From the NCBI RefSeq assembly GCF_900637905.1, contig NZ_LR134472.1:930001-994000 (forward strand): a stretch of DNA of 64,000 nucleotides. Direction: 5' to 3'. Source of the stretch: Parvimonas micra. Lineage in GTDB: Bacteria > Bacillota > Clostridia > Tissierellales > Peptoniphilaceae. Of the stretch, positions 1 through 7,417 are shown one piece after another. The notes beneath the pieces are model-generated. The model saw nothing but the letters and a program-made list of their open reading frames with translations. It was not told the origin of the DNA and made no database searches. The position numbers and the translations under genes were made by a program. Position 1 is the first letter of the stretch. Every line of letters begins with the position of its first letter.

Positions 1-276
1 GTCTTTAAATTTTGGAGTAGAGAAGATGAAGATGCAGAGCTTGAACTATATGACGATTATGCAATTTTAAAGATGAAAAATGAAAAAATTAAAATCCAAA
101 AAGGTGAATTGGAGATCAAATTTCCACAACCACAGGCAATTTTATATACGACATATATATTAAAATTACCTGACCAGAAAATTGTCTTTGTAGGCTCTTT
201 AAAAGAAAAGAAAAAATCAAAGCTATCTCTAAACGTTGCAATAAAAGAGTTATCAGCTTATGAAAGTAAAAAATAA
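1..276 (+). CDS. Hypothetical protein, 5' end outside the window
   Basis: The frame is open from the first base of the window to a TAA stop, so this is the last 91 codons of a gene that begins upstream. The first in-window ATG is at 73, but the frame continues before it and no ribosome binding site precedes it. The product is charged, with a lysine-rich C-terminus and alternating hydrophobic residues suggesting beta strands in the middle. I recognise no family. A hairpin terminator follows at 331. The coding call is likely; the function is unknown. Confidence 0.6.
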   Translation, partial: VFKFWSREDEDAELELYDDYAILKMKNEKIKIQKGELEIKFPQPQAILYTTYILKLPDQKIVFVGSLKEKKKSKLSLNVAIKELSAYESKK

Positions 277-330
277 TAGTAATTATGTATTTTACGAATT
301 ATTAATATTTAATTTGATGATAAATTATTT

Positions 331-363
331 AAACAGTAGAAATTAAAAATCTACTGTTTTTTT
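331..363 (+). terminator. Rho-independent terminator
   Basis: The stem AAACAGTAGA pairs imperfectly with TCTACTGTTT and is followed by a run of seven T. It ends the gene at 1-276 and separates it from the AbrB-like operon. Confidence 0.8.
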
Positions 364-374
364 GTATTCTAGTT

Positions 375-428
375 TGCTTTTTAAATTTTAATGTAGTATA
401 ATAAGTATGAAAAAACATACTTATTATA
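375..428 (+). promoter_or_regulatory. Promoter with 13-bp inverted repeat (probable operator) of the AbrB-like operon
   Basis: A -10 box TATAAT lies at 397-402, with a weak TTGCTT at 375-380 as possible -35. From the -10 onward runs a perfect inverted repeat: the arm at 397-409 (TATAATAAGTATG) is repeated in reverse complement at 416-428 around a six-base spacer of A. It spans the -10 box and the predicted transcription start. That arrangement suits repression, possibly by the AbrB-like product itself. The symmetry is seen directly; the autoregulation is inference. Confidence 0.65.
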
Positions 429-439
429 TGGAGGAAAAT

Positions 440-661
440 ATGAAGAGTAAAAAAGATAAAAAACTACATGCATGGACTGCGAAGGTAGGAACTAAAGGAC
501 AAATTGTTATTCCAAAAGAGGCAAGAGAAATTTTTTCTATAGAAACTGGAGATAATTTGTTAATACTTGGAGACGAAAGGAGAGGATTGGCAATTCTAAA
601 TGGAGATTCAGCAACAAAAATTTTGATGAGTATTCAAGGAGATTTAAGCGATGAAGATTAG
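440..661 (+). CDS. AbrB/MazE-type DNA-binding protein
   Basis: A 73-residue protein whose central 45 residues match the swapped-hairpin AbrB fold (SpoVT/AbrB family): the stretch containing GTKGQIVIPKEARE is the family's signature, followed by the usual GD and hydrophobic strand. Such proteins bind DNA as dimers and act as transition-state regulators or as antitoxins. ATG 440 is chosen because GGAGG at 430-434 sits just before it; an in-frame ATG at 407 lies within the inverted repeat and lacks a binding site. The next gene starts inside this one (11-base overlap), so the two are translationally coupled. No toxin-like partner follows; the partner is a hydrolase, so a regulator is more likely than an antitoxin. 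Confidence 0.85.
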   Translation: MKSKKDKKLHAWTAKVGTKGQIVIPKEAREIFSIETGDNLLILGDERRGLAILNGDSATKILMSIQGDLSDED

Positions 662-1781
662 AATATTAAAATTTATAGGGATATTGCTTTTAGTTATAGC
701 TGTTTTTGTTGTAATCTATGCAATTTATAATCTAAATTATGACTATTCAGGTGAAAAGTTTAGGAAGAATAAGGCTTCAAGTTTAGGCTTAGAAGAAAAA
801 CAATTTAATTTAAAAAATGGAAATGTAATAAATTATGTTGAAGGGCCAAAGAATGGTCCGGCTATTCTATTATTGCATGGACAAATGGTAGATTGGAAAG
901 ATTATCGTACTGTATTTCCTGAATTAGTAAAAAAATATCATGTCTTTGCACTTGATTATTATGGACATGGAAAGTCAAGTAAAAATTCTGATTTATATAA
1001 TATTGAAAGCATAGGAAATGATATTGCATCATTCATTCAAGAAAAAGTTGGAGAAAAAACAATTATTTCAGGACATTCATCAGGTGCACTTATTACTGCT
1101 TATATAGGTGCTAAATTCCCGCAAAATGTAAAAGCGATTATTTTAGAAGACGGACCATTTTTTGCAACAGAAAAAGGACGTGCCGAAAATACATTTTCTT
1201 ATAAAACTTTCGAAAATATTCACAATTATTTAACTGAAAAACCTAATACTACTTATTTTGAACATTATCTAAAGAATGATCCGATGCGAAAACTGTTTAA
1301 TGAGGGTGGAAAAGATAATTGGGATAAAATTGTGGCTAAACCTGCAATGAAAAGATTTCAAAAGGATAAGACTAAAATACCGGTTATTTGGTATTATCCA
1401 CCAAAGTTAGGAGTAAATACTTTACTTCAATTAACAGCTAATTTACAAGATAAAACAGGTGATTATGACTTAAGATTCGGAGATGCATTCTATGATTTCA
1501 GTTTCTTTAAGGGAATAAAACAAGAGGAATTATTAAAAGAAATTACTGTTCCTACTTGTATATTACATGTAAAACCACCAAAAAACACAGCTCCTTCTTA
1601 TTATAATAAAGATGGACTTCTGATTTCTGCAATGGATGAAAAAGATGCAAAGCGTGTTAAAGAATTGATTAAAGGTAGTACTTTAATTGAGGGATTCGAT
1701 TCTATGCACGACATTCACGGGGATCAGCCAAAAGAATATTTGGAAAAAGTAGAAGAATTTTTAGATAATATAGAAAAGTAA
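651..1781 (+). CDS. Membrane-anchored alpha/beta hydrolase
   Basis: A 376-residue protein with one N-terminal membrane segment (about residues 5-26) and an alpha/beta hydrolase domain from about residue 55. Visible motifs are LLLHG (73-77, oxyanion side), the GHSSG nucleophile elbow at 141-145 with Ser143 as nucleophile, and a late SMHDIHGD segment that should carry the catalytic histidine. The active site is predicted on the outer face of the membrane. The substrate cannot be told from sequence; lipase, esterase and haloperoxidase-like enzymes share this fold. It overlaps the upstream AbrB-like gene, so both form one operon controlled from the palindromic promoter near 400. Confidence 0.8.
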   Translation: MKIRILKFIGILLLVIAVFVVIYAIYNLNYDYSGEKFRKNKASSLGLEEKQFNLKNGNVINYVEGPKNGPAILLLHGQMVDWKDYRTVFPELVKKYHVFALDYYGHGKSSKNSDLYNIESIGNDIASFIQEKVGEKTIISGHSSGALITAYIGAKFPQNVKAIILEDGPFFATEKGRAENTFSYKTFENIHNYLTEKPNTTYFEHYLKNDPMRKLFNEGGKDNWDKIVAKPAMKRFQKDKTKIPVIWYYPPKLGVNTLLQLTANLQDKTGDYDLRFGDAFYDFSFFKGIKQEELLKEITVPTCILHVKPPKNTAPSYYNKDGLLISAMDEKDAKRVKELIKGSTLIEGFDSMHDIHGDQPKEYLEKVEEFLDNIEK

Positions 1782-1813
1782 AATTGGTAGATTAGAATTC
1801 ATTGGAGGAATAT

Positions 1814-2572
1814 ATGATAGGCATTTATTTAAGTGGAACAGGAAACACGAAACATTGTGTTGAAAAACTTGTAAATTTGATAGATGATAAGTCAAAATGT
1901 GTTCCTTTAGAATTTCCACAGATTATAGATTTATTAAAAAAAGAGGATGTAATTTTTTTAGGATATCCAACTCAATTTTCTAATGCTCCGTTTATGGTGC
2001 GAGATTTTATTAAGAAAAATAGTTCTCTTTGGAAAGGGAAAAAAGTTTTTTGTGTAAATACAATGGGACTTTTCAGTGGAGATGGAACTGGATGTACTGC
2101 AAGAATTTTAAAAAAATATGGAGCAGAAATTCTGGGAGGCATACAGATAAAAATGCCTGACTCCGTTTGCGACAGTAAGCTGTTGAAAAAAGATATTGAA
2201 GAAAATAGGCAAATAGTAAAAAATGCAGATAAGCGATTAGAAGAAGTTGCAGAACAGATTAAAAAGGGAAAATATCCAAGAGAAGGACTGACTTTCATAT
2301 CACATTTGAAGGGACTTTTTGGGCAAAGATTATGGTTTTATCGTAAAACTATAGGATATACTGATAAATTAAAAATAAGTGATGATTGTAATGGTTGTGG
2401 TTTATGTAGTAGGATTTGTCCGATGAAAAATATCCACATAAAAGATAAAAAAGCAGTTCCTGAAAATAAATGTACAATGTGTTATAGATGTATAAGTCTA
2501 TGTCCACAAAAGGCAATTACTTTGCTTGGAGATAAGGTAATTGAACAGTCTAGATTTGAAAAATATGTATAA
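1814..2572 (+). CDS. EFR1-family flavodoxin-ferredoxin fusion protein
   Basis: A 252-residue electron-transfer protein. The N-terminal flavodoxin-like domain begins with the FMN phosphate loop SGTGNT (residues 7-12). The C-terminal 65 residues carry two 4Fe-4S motifs, CNGCGLCSRICP and CTMCYRCISLCP, each CxxCxxCxxxCP. This combination is the EFR1 ferrodoxin family common in anaerobes, where it moves electrons in the cytoplasm; the partner is unknown. ATG 1814 is used because GGAGG at 1804-1808 precedes it; a TTG at 1802 is part of that binding site. It starts 32 bases after the hydrolase and may be co-transcribed. Confidence 0.88.
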   Translation: MIGIYLSGTGNTKHCVEKLVNLIDDKSKCVPLEFPQIIDLLKKEDVIFLGYPTQFSNAPFMVRDFIKKNSSLWKGKKVFCVNTMGLFSGDGTGCTARILKKYGAEILGGIQIKMPDSVCDSKLLKKDIEENRQIVKNADKRLEEVAEQIKKGKYPREGLTFISHLKGLFGQRLWFYRKTIGYTDKLKISDDCNGCGLCSRICPMKNIHIKDKKAVPENKCTMCYRCISLCPQKAITLLGDKVIEQSRFEKYV

Positions 2573-2626
2573 TAATGTGATGATGAATATAAAGGATTAA
2601 ATAAGTTGAAATTGTAGGATAAAATT

Positions 2627-3070
2627 ATGAAGATATTGGAAGTTAGAAAAAACAAAAAGCAGTATATGGAGCTTCTGCTTCTTGCTGATGAACAAGAAGA
2701 TATGATTGACAAATATATTGATAGAGGAATAATGTTTGTTTTAGAGGATAATGGTGTTAAATCTGAATGTGTAGTTACTGATGAGGGAAATGGAGTTCTT
2801 GAAATAAAAAACATCGCTACAAACCCTAACTTTCAAAGAATGGGTTACGGAAAAATTCTAATTGATTTTGTTGTTGATAAATATAAAAATCATTTTTCTA
2901 CATTACAAGTTGGTACAGGAGATAGTCCTAAAACCATTGATTTTTATTTGAAATGTGGATTTTCTCGCTCGCATATTGTCAAAAATTTTTTTACGGATAA
3001 TTATAATCACCCAATATATGAAGACGGTATCCAATTGGTTGATATGATTTATTTGCGTAGAGATTTATAA
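2627..3070 (+). CDS. GNAT family N-acetyltransferase
   Basis: A 147-residue single-domain acetyltransferase. Motif A, which binds the pyrophosphate of acetyl-CoA, is visible at residues 62-80 with the QRMGYGK loop at 70-76, and motif B follows with the GDSPKTIDFYLKCGF stretch. The length suits a minimal GNAT. The acceptor is unknown. The gene begins 54 bases after the flavodoxin-ferredoxin gene and is followed by a terminator at 3105, so it may be the last gene of that transcript. Confidence 0.85.
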   Translation: MKILEVRKNKKQYMELLLLADEQEDMIDKYIDRGIMFVLEDNGVKSECVVTDEGNGVLEIKNIATNPNFQRMGYGKILIDFVVDKYKNHFSTLQVGTGDSPKTIDFYLKCGFSRSHIVKNFFTDNYNHPIYEDGIQLVDMIYLRRDL

Positions 3071-3104
3071 ATTTGATTTTGTTTAAGCTAAAATACAGCA
3101 GTTT

Positions 3105-3137
3105 AACAGTAAGTCAATATGATTTACTGTTTTTTTG
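3105..3137 (+). terminator. Rho-independent terminator (AACAGTAA family)
   Basis: Stem AACAGTAA pairs with TTTACTGTT around a loop, followed by seven T. Nearly the same stem and loop recur at 3492 and 5496 behind unrelated genes. Confidence 0.85.
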
Positions 3138-3140
3138 TAT

Positions 3141-3169
3141 TTGAAATATCAATAAATATGATGTAAAAT
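3141..3169 (+). promoter_or_regulatory. Promoter of the first small membrane-protein gene
   Basis: TTGAAA at 3141-3146 and TAAAAT at 3164-3169 with a 17-base spacer. The same promoter is repeated at 3529-3557 in front of the paralogue. Confidence 0.7.
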
Positions 3170-3204
3170 ATAAAATGATAAGAAAATATTTTTAGGAGGC
3201 AGAT

Positions 3205-3480
3205 ATGTGGTTAATAATAGCAATTGGAGCGATAAATTTTGCAATATTGAATATTGTATTTTCATTTAATAATAAAAATTCAAAATGGTTCGGGTTTATA
3301 AGTTTATCATTAACAGCATTGACTGTATGTGCATTTTATTCTCAAGCTTCAAACTATGTACTTAAAGAAGATTGGAGTGCACTTATGGATGTCGTTCCAT
3401 CAGTTAGTAGGATATTATGGTTTTGCGTTTTTATGTCTATTTTAATAAATGCGATTCCCCTTTTTAGAGATAAGAAATAG
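3205..3480 (+). CDS. Small membrane protein, copy 1 of a tandem pair
   Basis: A 91-residue hydrophobic protein with three predicted membrane segments (roughly 2-19, 28-47 and 66-86) and the start MWLIIAIGAINFA. AGGAGG lies nine bases before ATG 3205. The following gene at 3596 encodes a clear paralogue with the same N-terminus, and promoter, binding site and terminator are duplicated with it. I recognise no family. The function is unknown; the size and topology suit a small membrane modulator or permease fragment but nothing more specific. Confidence 0.75.
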   Translation: MWLIIAIGAINFAILNIVFSFNNKNSKWFGFISLSLTALTVCAFYSQASNYVLKEDWSALMDVVPSVSRILWFCVFMSILINAIPLFRDKK

Positions 3481-3491
3481 AAAAATAATTT

Positions 3492-3524
3492 AAACAGTAA
3501 GTCAATAGGATTTACTGTTTTTTT
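3492..3524 (+). terminator. Rho-independent terminator (AACAGTAA family)
   Basis: Same stem as the terminator at 3105 with one loop difference, followed by seven T. It closes the first unit of the duplicated cassette. Confidence 0.85.
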
Positions 3525-3528
3525 GCAT

Positions 3529-3557
3529 TTGAATTATCAATAAATATAAGGTAAAAT
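3529..3557 (+). promoter_or_regulatory. Promoter of the second small membrane-protein gene
   Basis: TTGAAT at 3529-3534 and TAAAAT at 3552-3557, spacer 17 bases. It is a near copy of the promoter at 3141-3169. Confidence 0.7.
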
Positions 3558-3595
3558 ATAGAACAGTAAGGAAAATAGAATTTAAGGAGGTAGAT

Positions 3596-3880
3596 ATGTG
3601 GTTAATAATTGGTATTGGAGCGATAAATTTTGCCTTAATAGGTCGTGTTAAGGAATTTCGAGATGAAAATTTCATAGTTTTTAAAAGGATAAGTTTGTTG
3701 ATAACTGCATTATGCTCTATAAATTTTATTTATTCCGCTATAATTTATAATTCTTATTTTACTGGAGGAAATTGGAGAATGTTTTTAGAGACAATGCCTG
3801 GAGATTCTAAAAATGTATTAATTTGCATTGGCCTTTCTATTTATGTAAATTTTGTTCCGATTTCTATTTTTAGAAAATAG
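3596..3880 (+). CDS. Small membrane protein, copy 2 of a tandem pair
   Basis: A 94-residue paralogue of the product of 3205-3480. The first 14 residues are almost identical (MWLIIGIGAINFAL) and the three-segment hydrophobic pattern is kept, but the rest has diverged strongly, with a changed central loop (NSYFTGGNWRMF). AAGGAGG precedes ATG 3596. The conserved start and drifting body argue that the membrane-inserting end is under selection. The function is unknown. Confidence 0.75.
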   Translation: MWLIIGIGAINFALIGRVKEFRDENFIVFKRISLLITALCSINFIYSAIIYNSYFTGGNWRMFLETMPGDSKNVLICIGLSIYVNFVPISIFRK

Positions 3881-3925
3881 TCAAAATATAGCTAAATAAA
3901 ATTGATTTAAAAGGGGGAGATAATA

Positions 3926-4417
3926 TTGGCTAGTTGGAGCGGTATAAGAAAAAAACTTGAAAAAGAATATCTTGCTGAAAGTCTTCAAGGGCATATTCAA
4001 TATTTTGCTACAACTTATAGCAAAAGTCCTGACCACGAGGGACGAGCTGCAATAAGATATGACGGAAAAGAAATCATCAAAGGTTGTTTTTGGAATAACT
4101 GGTTTAAAGCCGATTTATTCCCTAGAGATGAAAAATACGAAGAAAGAATGAAAAAAGAAAATGCATTTATGGATGATACAGCTTTAAAATTGGGAGTATT
4201 TGACCAACGTTGTTTTTACAAAGCCTTTGCAGAATTTGACAATCAAAGTATAGAAATAAGCCTAAAAAGTGAAAATTTACTAGTAAGAATTTTTGCGATT
4301 TTAGATAGACGAGTAGGAAAAAGAAAGTTGATTCAAATGAAAGATACAATAGAAAATGAACCTGATACATTTCAGGAGTTCTATGCAATTCGTATGAATG
4401 CTGAAGGACTGGTTTAA
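3926..4417 (+). CDS. SF0329-family protein
   Basis: A 163-residue soluble protein opening with MASWSGIRKKLEKEYLAESL and containing GRAAIRYDGKEI, the pattern I associate with the SF0329 family of small bacterial proteins of unknown function. The start is TTG 3926, supported by AAGGGGGAGA 8-15 bases upstream. It is followed after 29 bases by another small gene and then a DJ-1-like gene, all in one direction with good ribosome binding sites, so 3926-5497 is probably one operon. It has no membrane segment or signal. Confidence 0.65.
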   Translation: MASWSGIRKKLEKEYLAESLQGHIQYFATTYSKSPDHEGRAAIRYDGKEIIKGCFWNNWFKADLFPRDEKYEERMKKENAFMDDTALKLGVFDQRCFYKAFAEFDNQSIEISLKSENLLVRIFAILDRRVGKRKLIQMKDTIENEPDTFQEFYAIRMNAEGLV

Positions 4418-4446
4418 GTTTAAATAAATTTGGAGGAGAAGAGATT

Positions 4447-4833
4447 ATGTTACTATTGGGCGTAAAAAAAGAAAATGATTGGCTTTTGGCTGAATATAAT
4501 TTGACATATAAAGTTGGCTGGGAGAATATTTGTAAAGCAGTTAGTTTAGCATACGAATATTATGATAATGTAGAAGTTCTAGTTGATAATAATAAAGTGA
4601 ATATCTGCTCGAAAGAAGAAATTTTACAATTGGATGAAGCGAGAGCTATGACAATTCGTGGAGTTTCAAAGATTATTCAAGTTCCATTAATGATAACATT
4701 CTTTAATCAATTACAAACTGTAAGAGTTTCCGTTGCCTGTGCAACAGATGAGTTCAAAGATGCAGACTATAAGAAATTCAATATGTCATTAGGGCAATAC
4801 ATGGATAGCATAGAATTGGCTATGTATAGGTAA
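4447..4833 (+). CDS. Hypothetical protein
   Basis: A 128-residue soluble protein, preceded by GGAGGAGA and starting MLLLGVKKENDWLLAEY. It shows alternating helices and strands with a conserved-looking IQVPLMITFFNQLQ segment, but I recognise no family. It lies between the SF0329-like gene and the DJ-1-like gene with short gaps (29 and 25 bases), so it is probably co-expressed with both. Confidence 0.7.
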   Translation: MLLLGVKKENDWLLAEYNLTYKVGWENICKAVSLAYEYYDNVEVLVDNNKVNICSKEEILQLDEARAMTIRGVSKIIQVPLMITFFNQLQTVRVSVACATDEFKDADYKKFNMSLGQYMDSIELAMYR

Positions 4834-4858
4834 AAAGAAAAAAATGGAGGTATAGGAA

Positions 4859-5497
4859 ATGAAAAAAAGAATTGCATTATTGGTTTATCCTGATTTTAGT
4901 TTGCAAGAAGTTGCAAATCTAATGTATGTATTTCGTTGGTATTTTGATACTTTTACCGATGTCATATATCCAGAATTAAGTCCTGTTAGGAGTGAAGAGG
5001 GAATTTTGATAAATCCTGTAAAAACTTGTTCTGATTTTTGTAAAGATGATTATGATTGCTTGATTCTTTCAGGATGTAGTGACTTAAGGCAACCCATACG
5101 AAATAAAAAAATCAAAGAATTTTTAGAAAGCTTTGTAAATGATGATAATTTTGTTATTGGTGCAATTTGCTCCAGTCCGATATTTTTAGCACAAGCAGGT
5201 TTGTTGAAAGGTAAAAAATATACGGATTCTTTATTTGTTGAAATGAGAGAATCATTTGCCTTTATTGAAGAAAATAATTTTTTACCACAATCAGTAGTTG
5301 AAGATGGAAATATTATAACAGCTGTTGGAAATGCATTTAACGAATTTGCAGTACATGTTGCAAGAAAACTTGGTTATGATTGCCCGGATAAAATATTAAG
5401 CGGTTATACTGACTCAAATGACATTAATGACTATATACATCATCTTCCTGAAGATGAAATATTAGAATTTAAAGAAGAATTTAAAGAATTCTTTTAA
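4859..5497 (+). CDS. DJ-1/PfpI family protein
   Basis: A 212-residue class I glutamine amidotransferase-like protein. It starts with the Rossmann strand KKRIALLVYPDFSLQEV and has the nucleophile elbow GAICSSP at residues 101-107, Cys104 being the candidate nucleophile. The family includes chaperones, glyoxalases and small-molecule hydratases; which applies here cannot be read from sequence. GGAGG precedes ATG 4859. It is the last gene before the terminator at 5496. Confidence 0.8.
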   Translation: MKKRIALLVYPDFSLQEVANLMYVFRWYFDTFTDVIYPELSPVRSEEGILINPVKTCSDFCKDDYDCLILSGCSDLRQPIRNKKIKEFLESFVNDDNFVIGAICSSPIFLAQAGLLKGKKYTDSLFVEMRESFAFIEENNFLPQSVVEDGNIITAVGNAFNEFAVHVARKLGYDCPDKILSGYTDSNDINDYIHHLPEDEILEFKEEFKEFF

Positions 5498-5527
5498 ACA
5501 GTAAGTCGTAAGATTTACTGTTTTTTG
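5496..5527 (+). terminator. Rho-independent terminator (AACAGTAA family)
   Basis: AAACAGTAA pairs with TTTACTGTT, then six T. It overlaps the stop codon of the DJ-1-like gene. Confidence 0.85.
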
Positions 5528-5559
5528 CTGTATAGAGTTTGAATTTTATTTATTATTAA

Positions 5560-5965
5560 CGTTAAGCTCTTAATAAAGGCTTATTAATTAAAAGTCTTTA
5601 GGATAATTTCATTGGAGTTATATAAATGTTCTATTGTTTATATATAAGTCCTTTACAGGACTTACTATTATTTGTAAACATAATAGTAGTGAGATCTCTC
5701 CGCTCCATTCGTTTCACTCATTTCGGTCGAGATGACGTGTTAGGGGCGTTGTTTTGCTTAATATCGTCACGTGAATTATATTATTTTTTATGCAATTTTT
5801 AAATTCATTTTTTGATAATATTTGAAGTTTATTTACTTTTAACGTTAAGCCCTTAATCGAAGATATTTCCCAAACACGTCATCTCGACTGGAGCAGAGCG
5901 GAATGGAGAGATCTCATACTTTTGCTTTAGCAAAAGTAAATGTATCGAAGATACATAAAATATGT
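5560..5965. repeat. Composite intergenic repeat with multiple hairpins
   Basis: This gene-free stretch is built from modules found elsewhere in the window. AACGTTAAGC..TTAAT occurs at about 5567 and 5839. A GAGATCTC plus GAGATGACG block at 5691-5742 is repeated in inverted orientation at 5877-5920. Two hairpins follow: ACTTTTGC/GCAAAAGT at 5928-5947, and ATGTATC/GATACAT just after. Related modules recur at 18740-18905 and 62665-63120. No open frame of note is present. It is a REP/MITE-like dispersed element; its mobilising enzyme is not visible. Confidence 0.7.
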
Positions 5966-6091
5966 AAATCCCCTAAAGCCCACAAGCATATCAACTTAAA
6001 TTGAATGAAATATATACTTATGATATAATCATAATAAAGTATTTGCTATGAAAATTTAGATATAATCTTCTTAAATAGAAAGGAGTAAAAA

Positions 6092-6868
6092 ATGGTTTTA
6101 AATGAAAAACAATTAATATATGGTTATGATTATTACTTCAAAAATGAAAATAGACCTAGAAGTATTGTTGAGGTTTCTGAATATAATGGAGAAAGTGCAA
6201 TTATAATAAATTGTACTCAATTGGATGATAGTTCTAATTCAAAGTACAAAACTGCAAAGGCAAGAAAAAATGTTGTAAATGAATGGTGTGATTTTTTAAT
6301 TAAAAATCCAACGGCTTTTACAGAACTTACATTTTGTACAAGAATGCCACAAGAGTTGTTTAATGCGGTTTGTTCACAACAAAATCTTAAAAAATTATAT
6401 ATAAAATGGGGAGTTTATCCAGATATTTCAAAGATTTCAAATCTTGTAAATCTTGAATTCCTTCATTTAGGTTCAGGTTCAAGTGTGGGAAGTATTGAAC
6501 CAATTTCGAAATTAGAAAATTTAGTAGCTTTAACAGTTGAAAATTTTCAAAAAATTGACGATTATAGTCCACTTACAAAACTTAAAAAATTGGAAAGTCT
6601 TACAATTGAGGGGGATTGCTTTGCTCCAAAGAATATTCATATAGATTCTATTGATTTTTTGAAAGATATGAAGCAATTAAGATTTTTTAGATTTTTTACA
6701 AGTATTGTAAAAAGTAAGGATTATACTCCACTTTTAAGTCTTGAAAATATAGAACATTTATCTATTAAGCCGTTTAAAGAAGTTAATAAATTATATGATG
6801 AGATAATTAAATTACCTAAATTAAAATATGGAACAATTGTATTTAATCCCGAATTTTATAAAAAATAG
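6092..6868 (+). CDS. Leucine-rich repeat protein
   Basis: A 258-residue protein without signal peptide or membrane segment, so probably cytoplasmic. From about residue 95 it shows irregular leucine-rich repeats (for example NLVNLEFLHLGSG, KLENLVALTVEN, KLKKLESLTIEG), four to five in all. The N-terminal 90 residues are unrelated to LRRs. AAAGGAG precedes ATG 6092. LRR proteins of this size often mediate protein binding; an immunity or effector role is possible, but nothing here proves it. A 25-codon ORF follows 10 bases downstream. Confidence 0.8.
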   Translation: MVLNEKQLIYGYDYYFKNENRPRSIVEVSEYNGESAIIINCTQLDDSSNSKYKTAKARKNVVNEWCDFLIKNPTAFTELTFCTRMPQELFNAVCSQQNLKKLYIKWGVYPDISKISNLVNLEFLHLGSGSSVGSIEPISKLENLVALTVENFQKIDDYSPLTKLKKLESLTIEGDCFAPKNIHIDSIDFLKDMKQLRFFRFFTSIVKSKDYTPLLSLENIEHLSIKPFKEVNKLYDEIIKLPKLKYGTIVFNPEFYKK

Positions 6869-6878
6869 AGGTGTTATA

Positions 6879-6956
6879 ATGAAAAATGGAGAGCATTATT
6901 TTCACACTGAAGAACAAATGAATTTTTTGGATAAATGGTTTAGTAAATTTATATAG
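6879..6956 (+). CDS. 25-residue microprotein, copy 1
   Basis: An ATG at 6879 opens a 25-codon frame, MKNGEHYFHTEEQMNFLDKW and five more residues, ending with TAG. It starts ten bases after the LRR gene with a GAGGTG binding site. A second copy of 28 codons sits at 9566-9652 with most codons conserved, including wobble changes, so the pair is either two real microproteins or two remnants of a longer gene. Confidence 0.45.
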   Translation: MKNGEHYFHTEEQMNFLDKWFSKFI

Positions 6957-7026
6957 TATTAGCTTAAGTTTGGTCGAATTTGAGAGGATTAAGTCAGAAG
7001 TTGTGTATAATAAATTTACAAAAATG

Positions 7027-7057
7027 CTACTAAGATATTAATTAGTAGGTTTTTGTT
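7027..7057 (+). terminator. Rho-independent terminator
   Basis: CTACTAA at 7027-7033 pairs with TTAGTAG at 7042-7048, followed by a T-rich tract. It probably ends the LRR-microprotein transcript. The 200 bases between this hairpin and the next one hold nothing I can support. Confidence 0.6.
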
Positions 7058-7257
7058 TTAAAATAATATAAAGTAAATGCTGAATATATTGAATAGAATA
7101 TGTTATTATAATATGGTTTAACAAAATTTAAACAAAATTAATGTTATGTTAATACGAAATTATAAATTTAAAGATATGAATGTTTTGAAAATGAAGAGAG
7201 ATAGAATTTTAGAAAAACTAAGAAACTCTTAAATGGAAAAATCTAAAAATTGGACGA

Positions 7258-7296
7258 GAAGACTATTTATCAGAAGTAGATAAGTAGTCTTTTTTG
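7258..7296 (+). terminator. Rho-independent terminator
   Basis: AAGACTATTTATC pairs with GATAAGTAGTCTT (one mismatch), then six T. No obvious gene ends just upstream; it may isolate the TetR promoter. Confidence 0.65.
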
Positions 7297-7352
7297 TGCG
7301 AACAAAAAGTTATTATTTATTTGTTTATTATGATTTTTGTAATATTAAGGTA

Positions 7353-7407
7353 TTGACAATTAAGTTAGTTAGTGTTAATCTATTATTACCGATAGTTATG
7401 TCGGTAA
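7353..7407 (+). promoter_or_regulatory. Promoter and palindromic operator of the tetR-MATE operon
   Basis: TTGACA at 7353-7358 and TAATCT at 7376-7381 with a 17-base spacer. Immediately downstream lies the inverted repeat TTACCGA (7386-7392) and TCGGTAA (7401-7407), which covers the predicted start of transcription and runs into the ribosome binding site. It is a typical place for a TetR-family repressor to bind and autoregulate. Confidence 0.75.
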
Positions 7408-7417
7408 GGAGGACAAA

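Larger units (their letters stand above)
3105..3880. repeat. Tandem duplication of a terminator-promoter-gene cassette
   Basis: Two units can be aligned: terminator 3105-3137, promoter 3141-3169 and gene 3205-3480; then terminator 3492-3524, promoter 3529-3557 and gene 3596-3880. The noncoding parts are more alike than the gene bodies. No mobile element flanks the pair. Confidence 0.75.

Noticed and set aside
440-1781. A toxin-antitoxin pair (AbrB/MazE-like antitoxin plus toxin).
   Set aside because: The overlapping partner is a full alpha/beta hydrolase with a membrane anchor and a catalytic Ser elbow, not a toxin fold.
5560-5965. A CRISPR array or tandem-repeat locus.
   Set aside because: The modules are dispersed and inverted and differ in length; there are no regularly spaced identical repeats and no cas genes.
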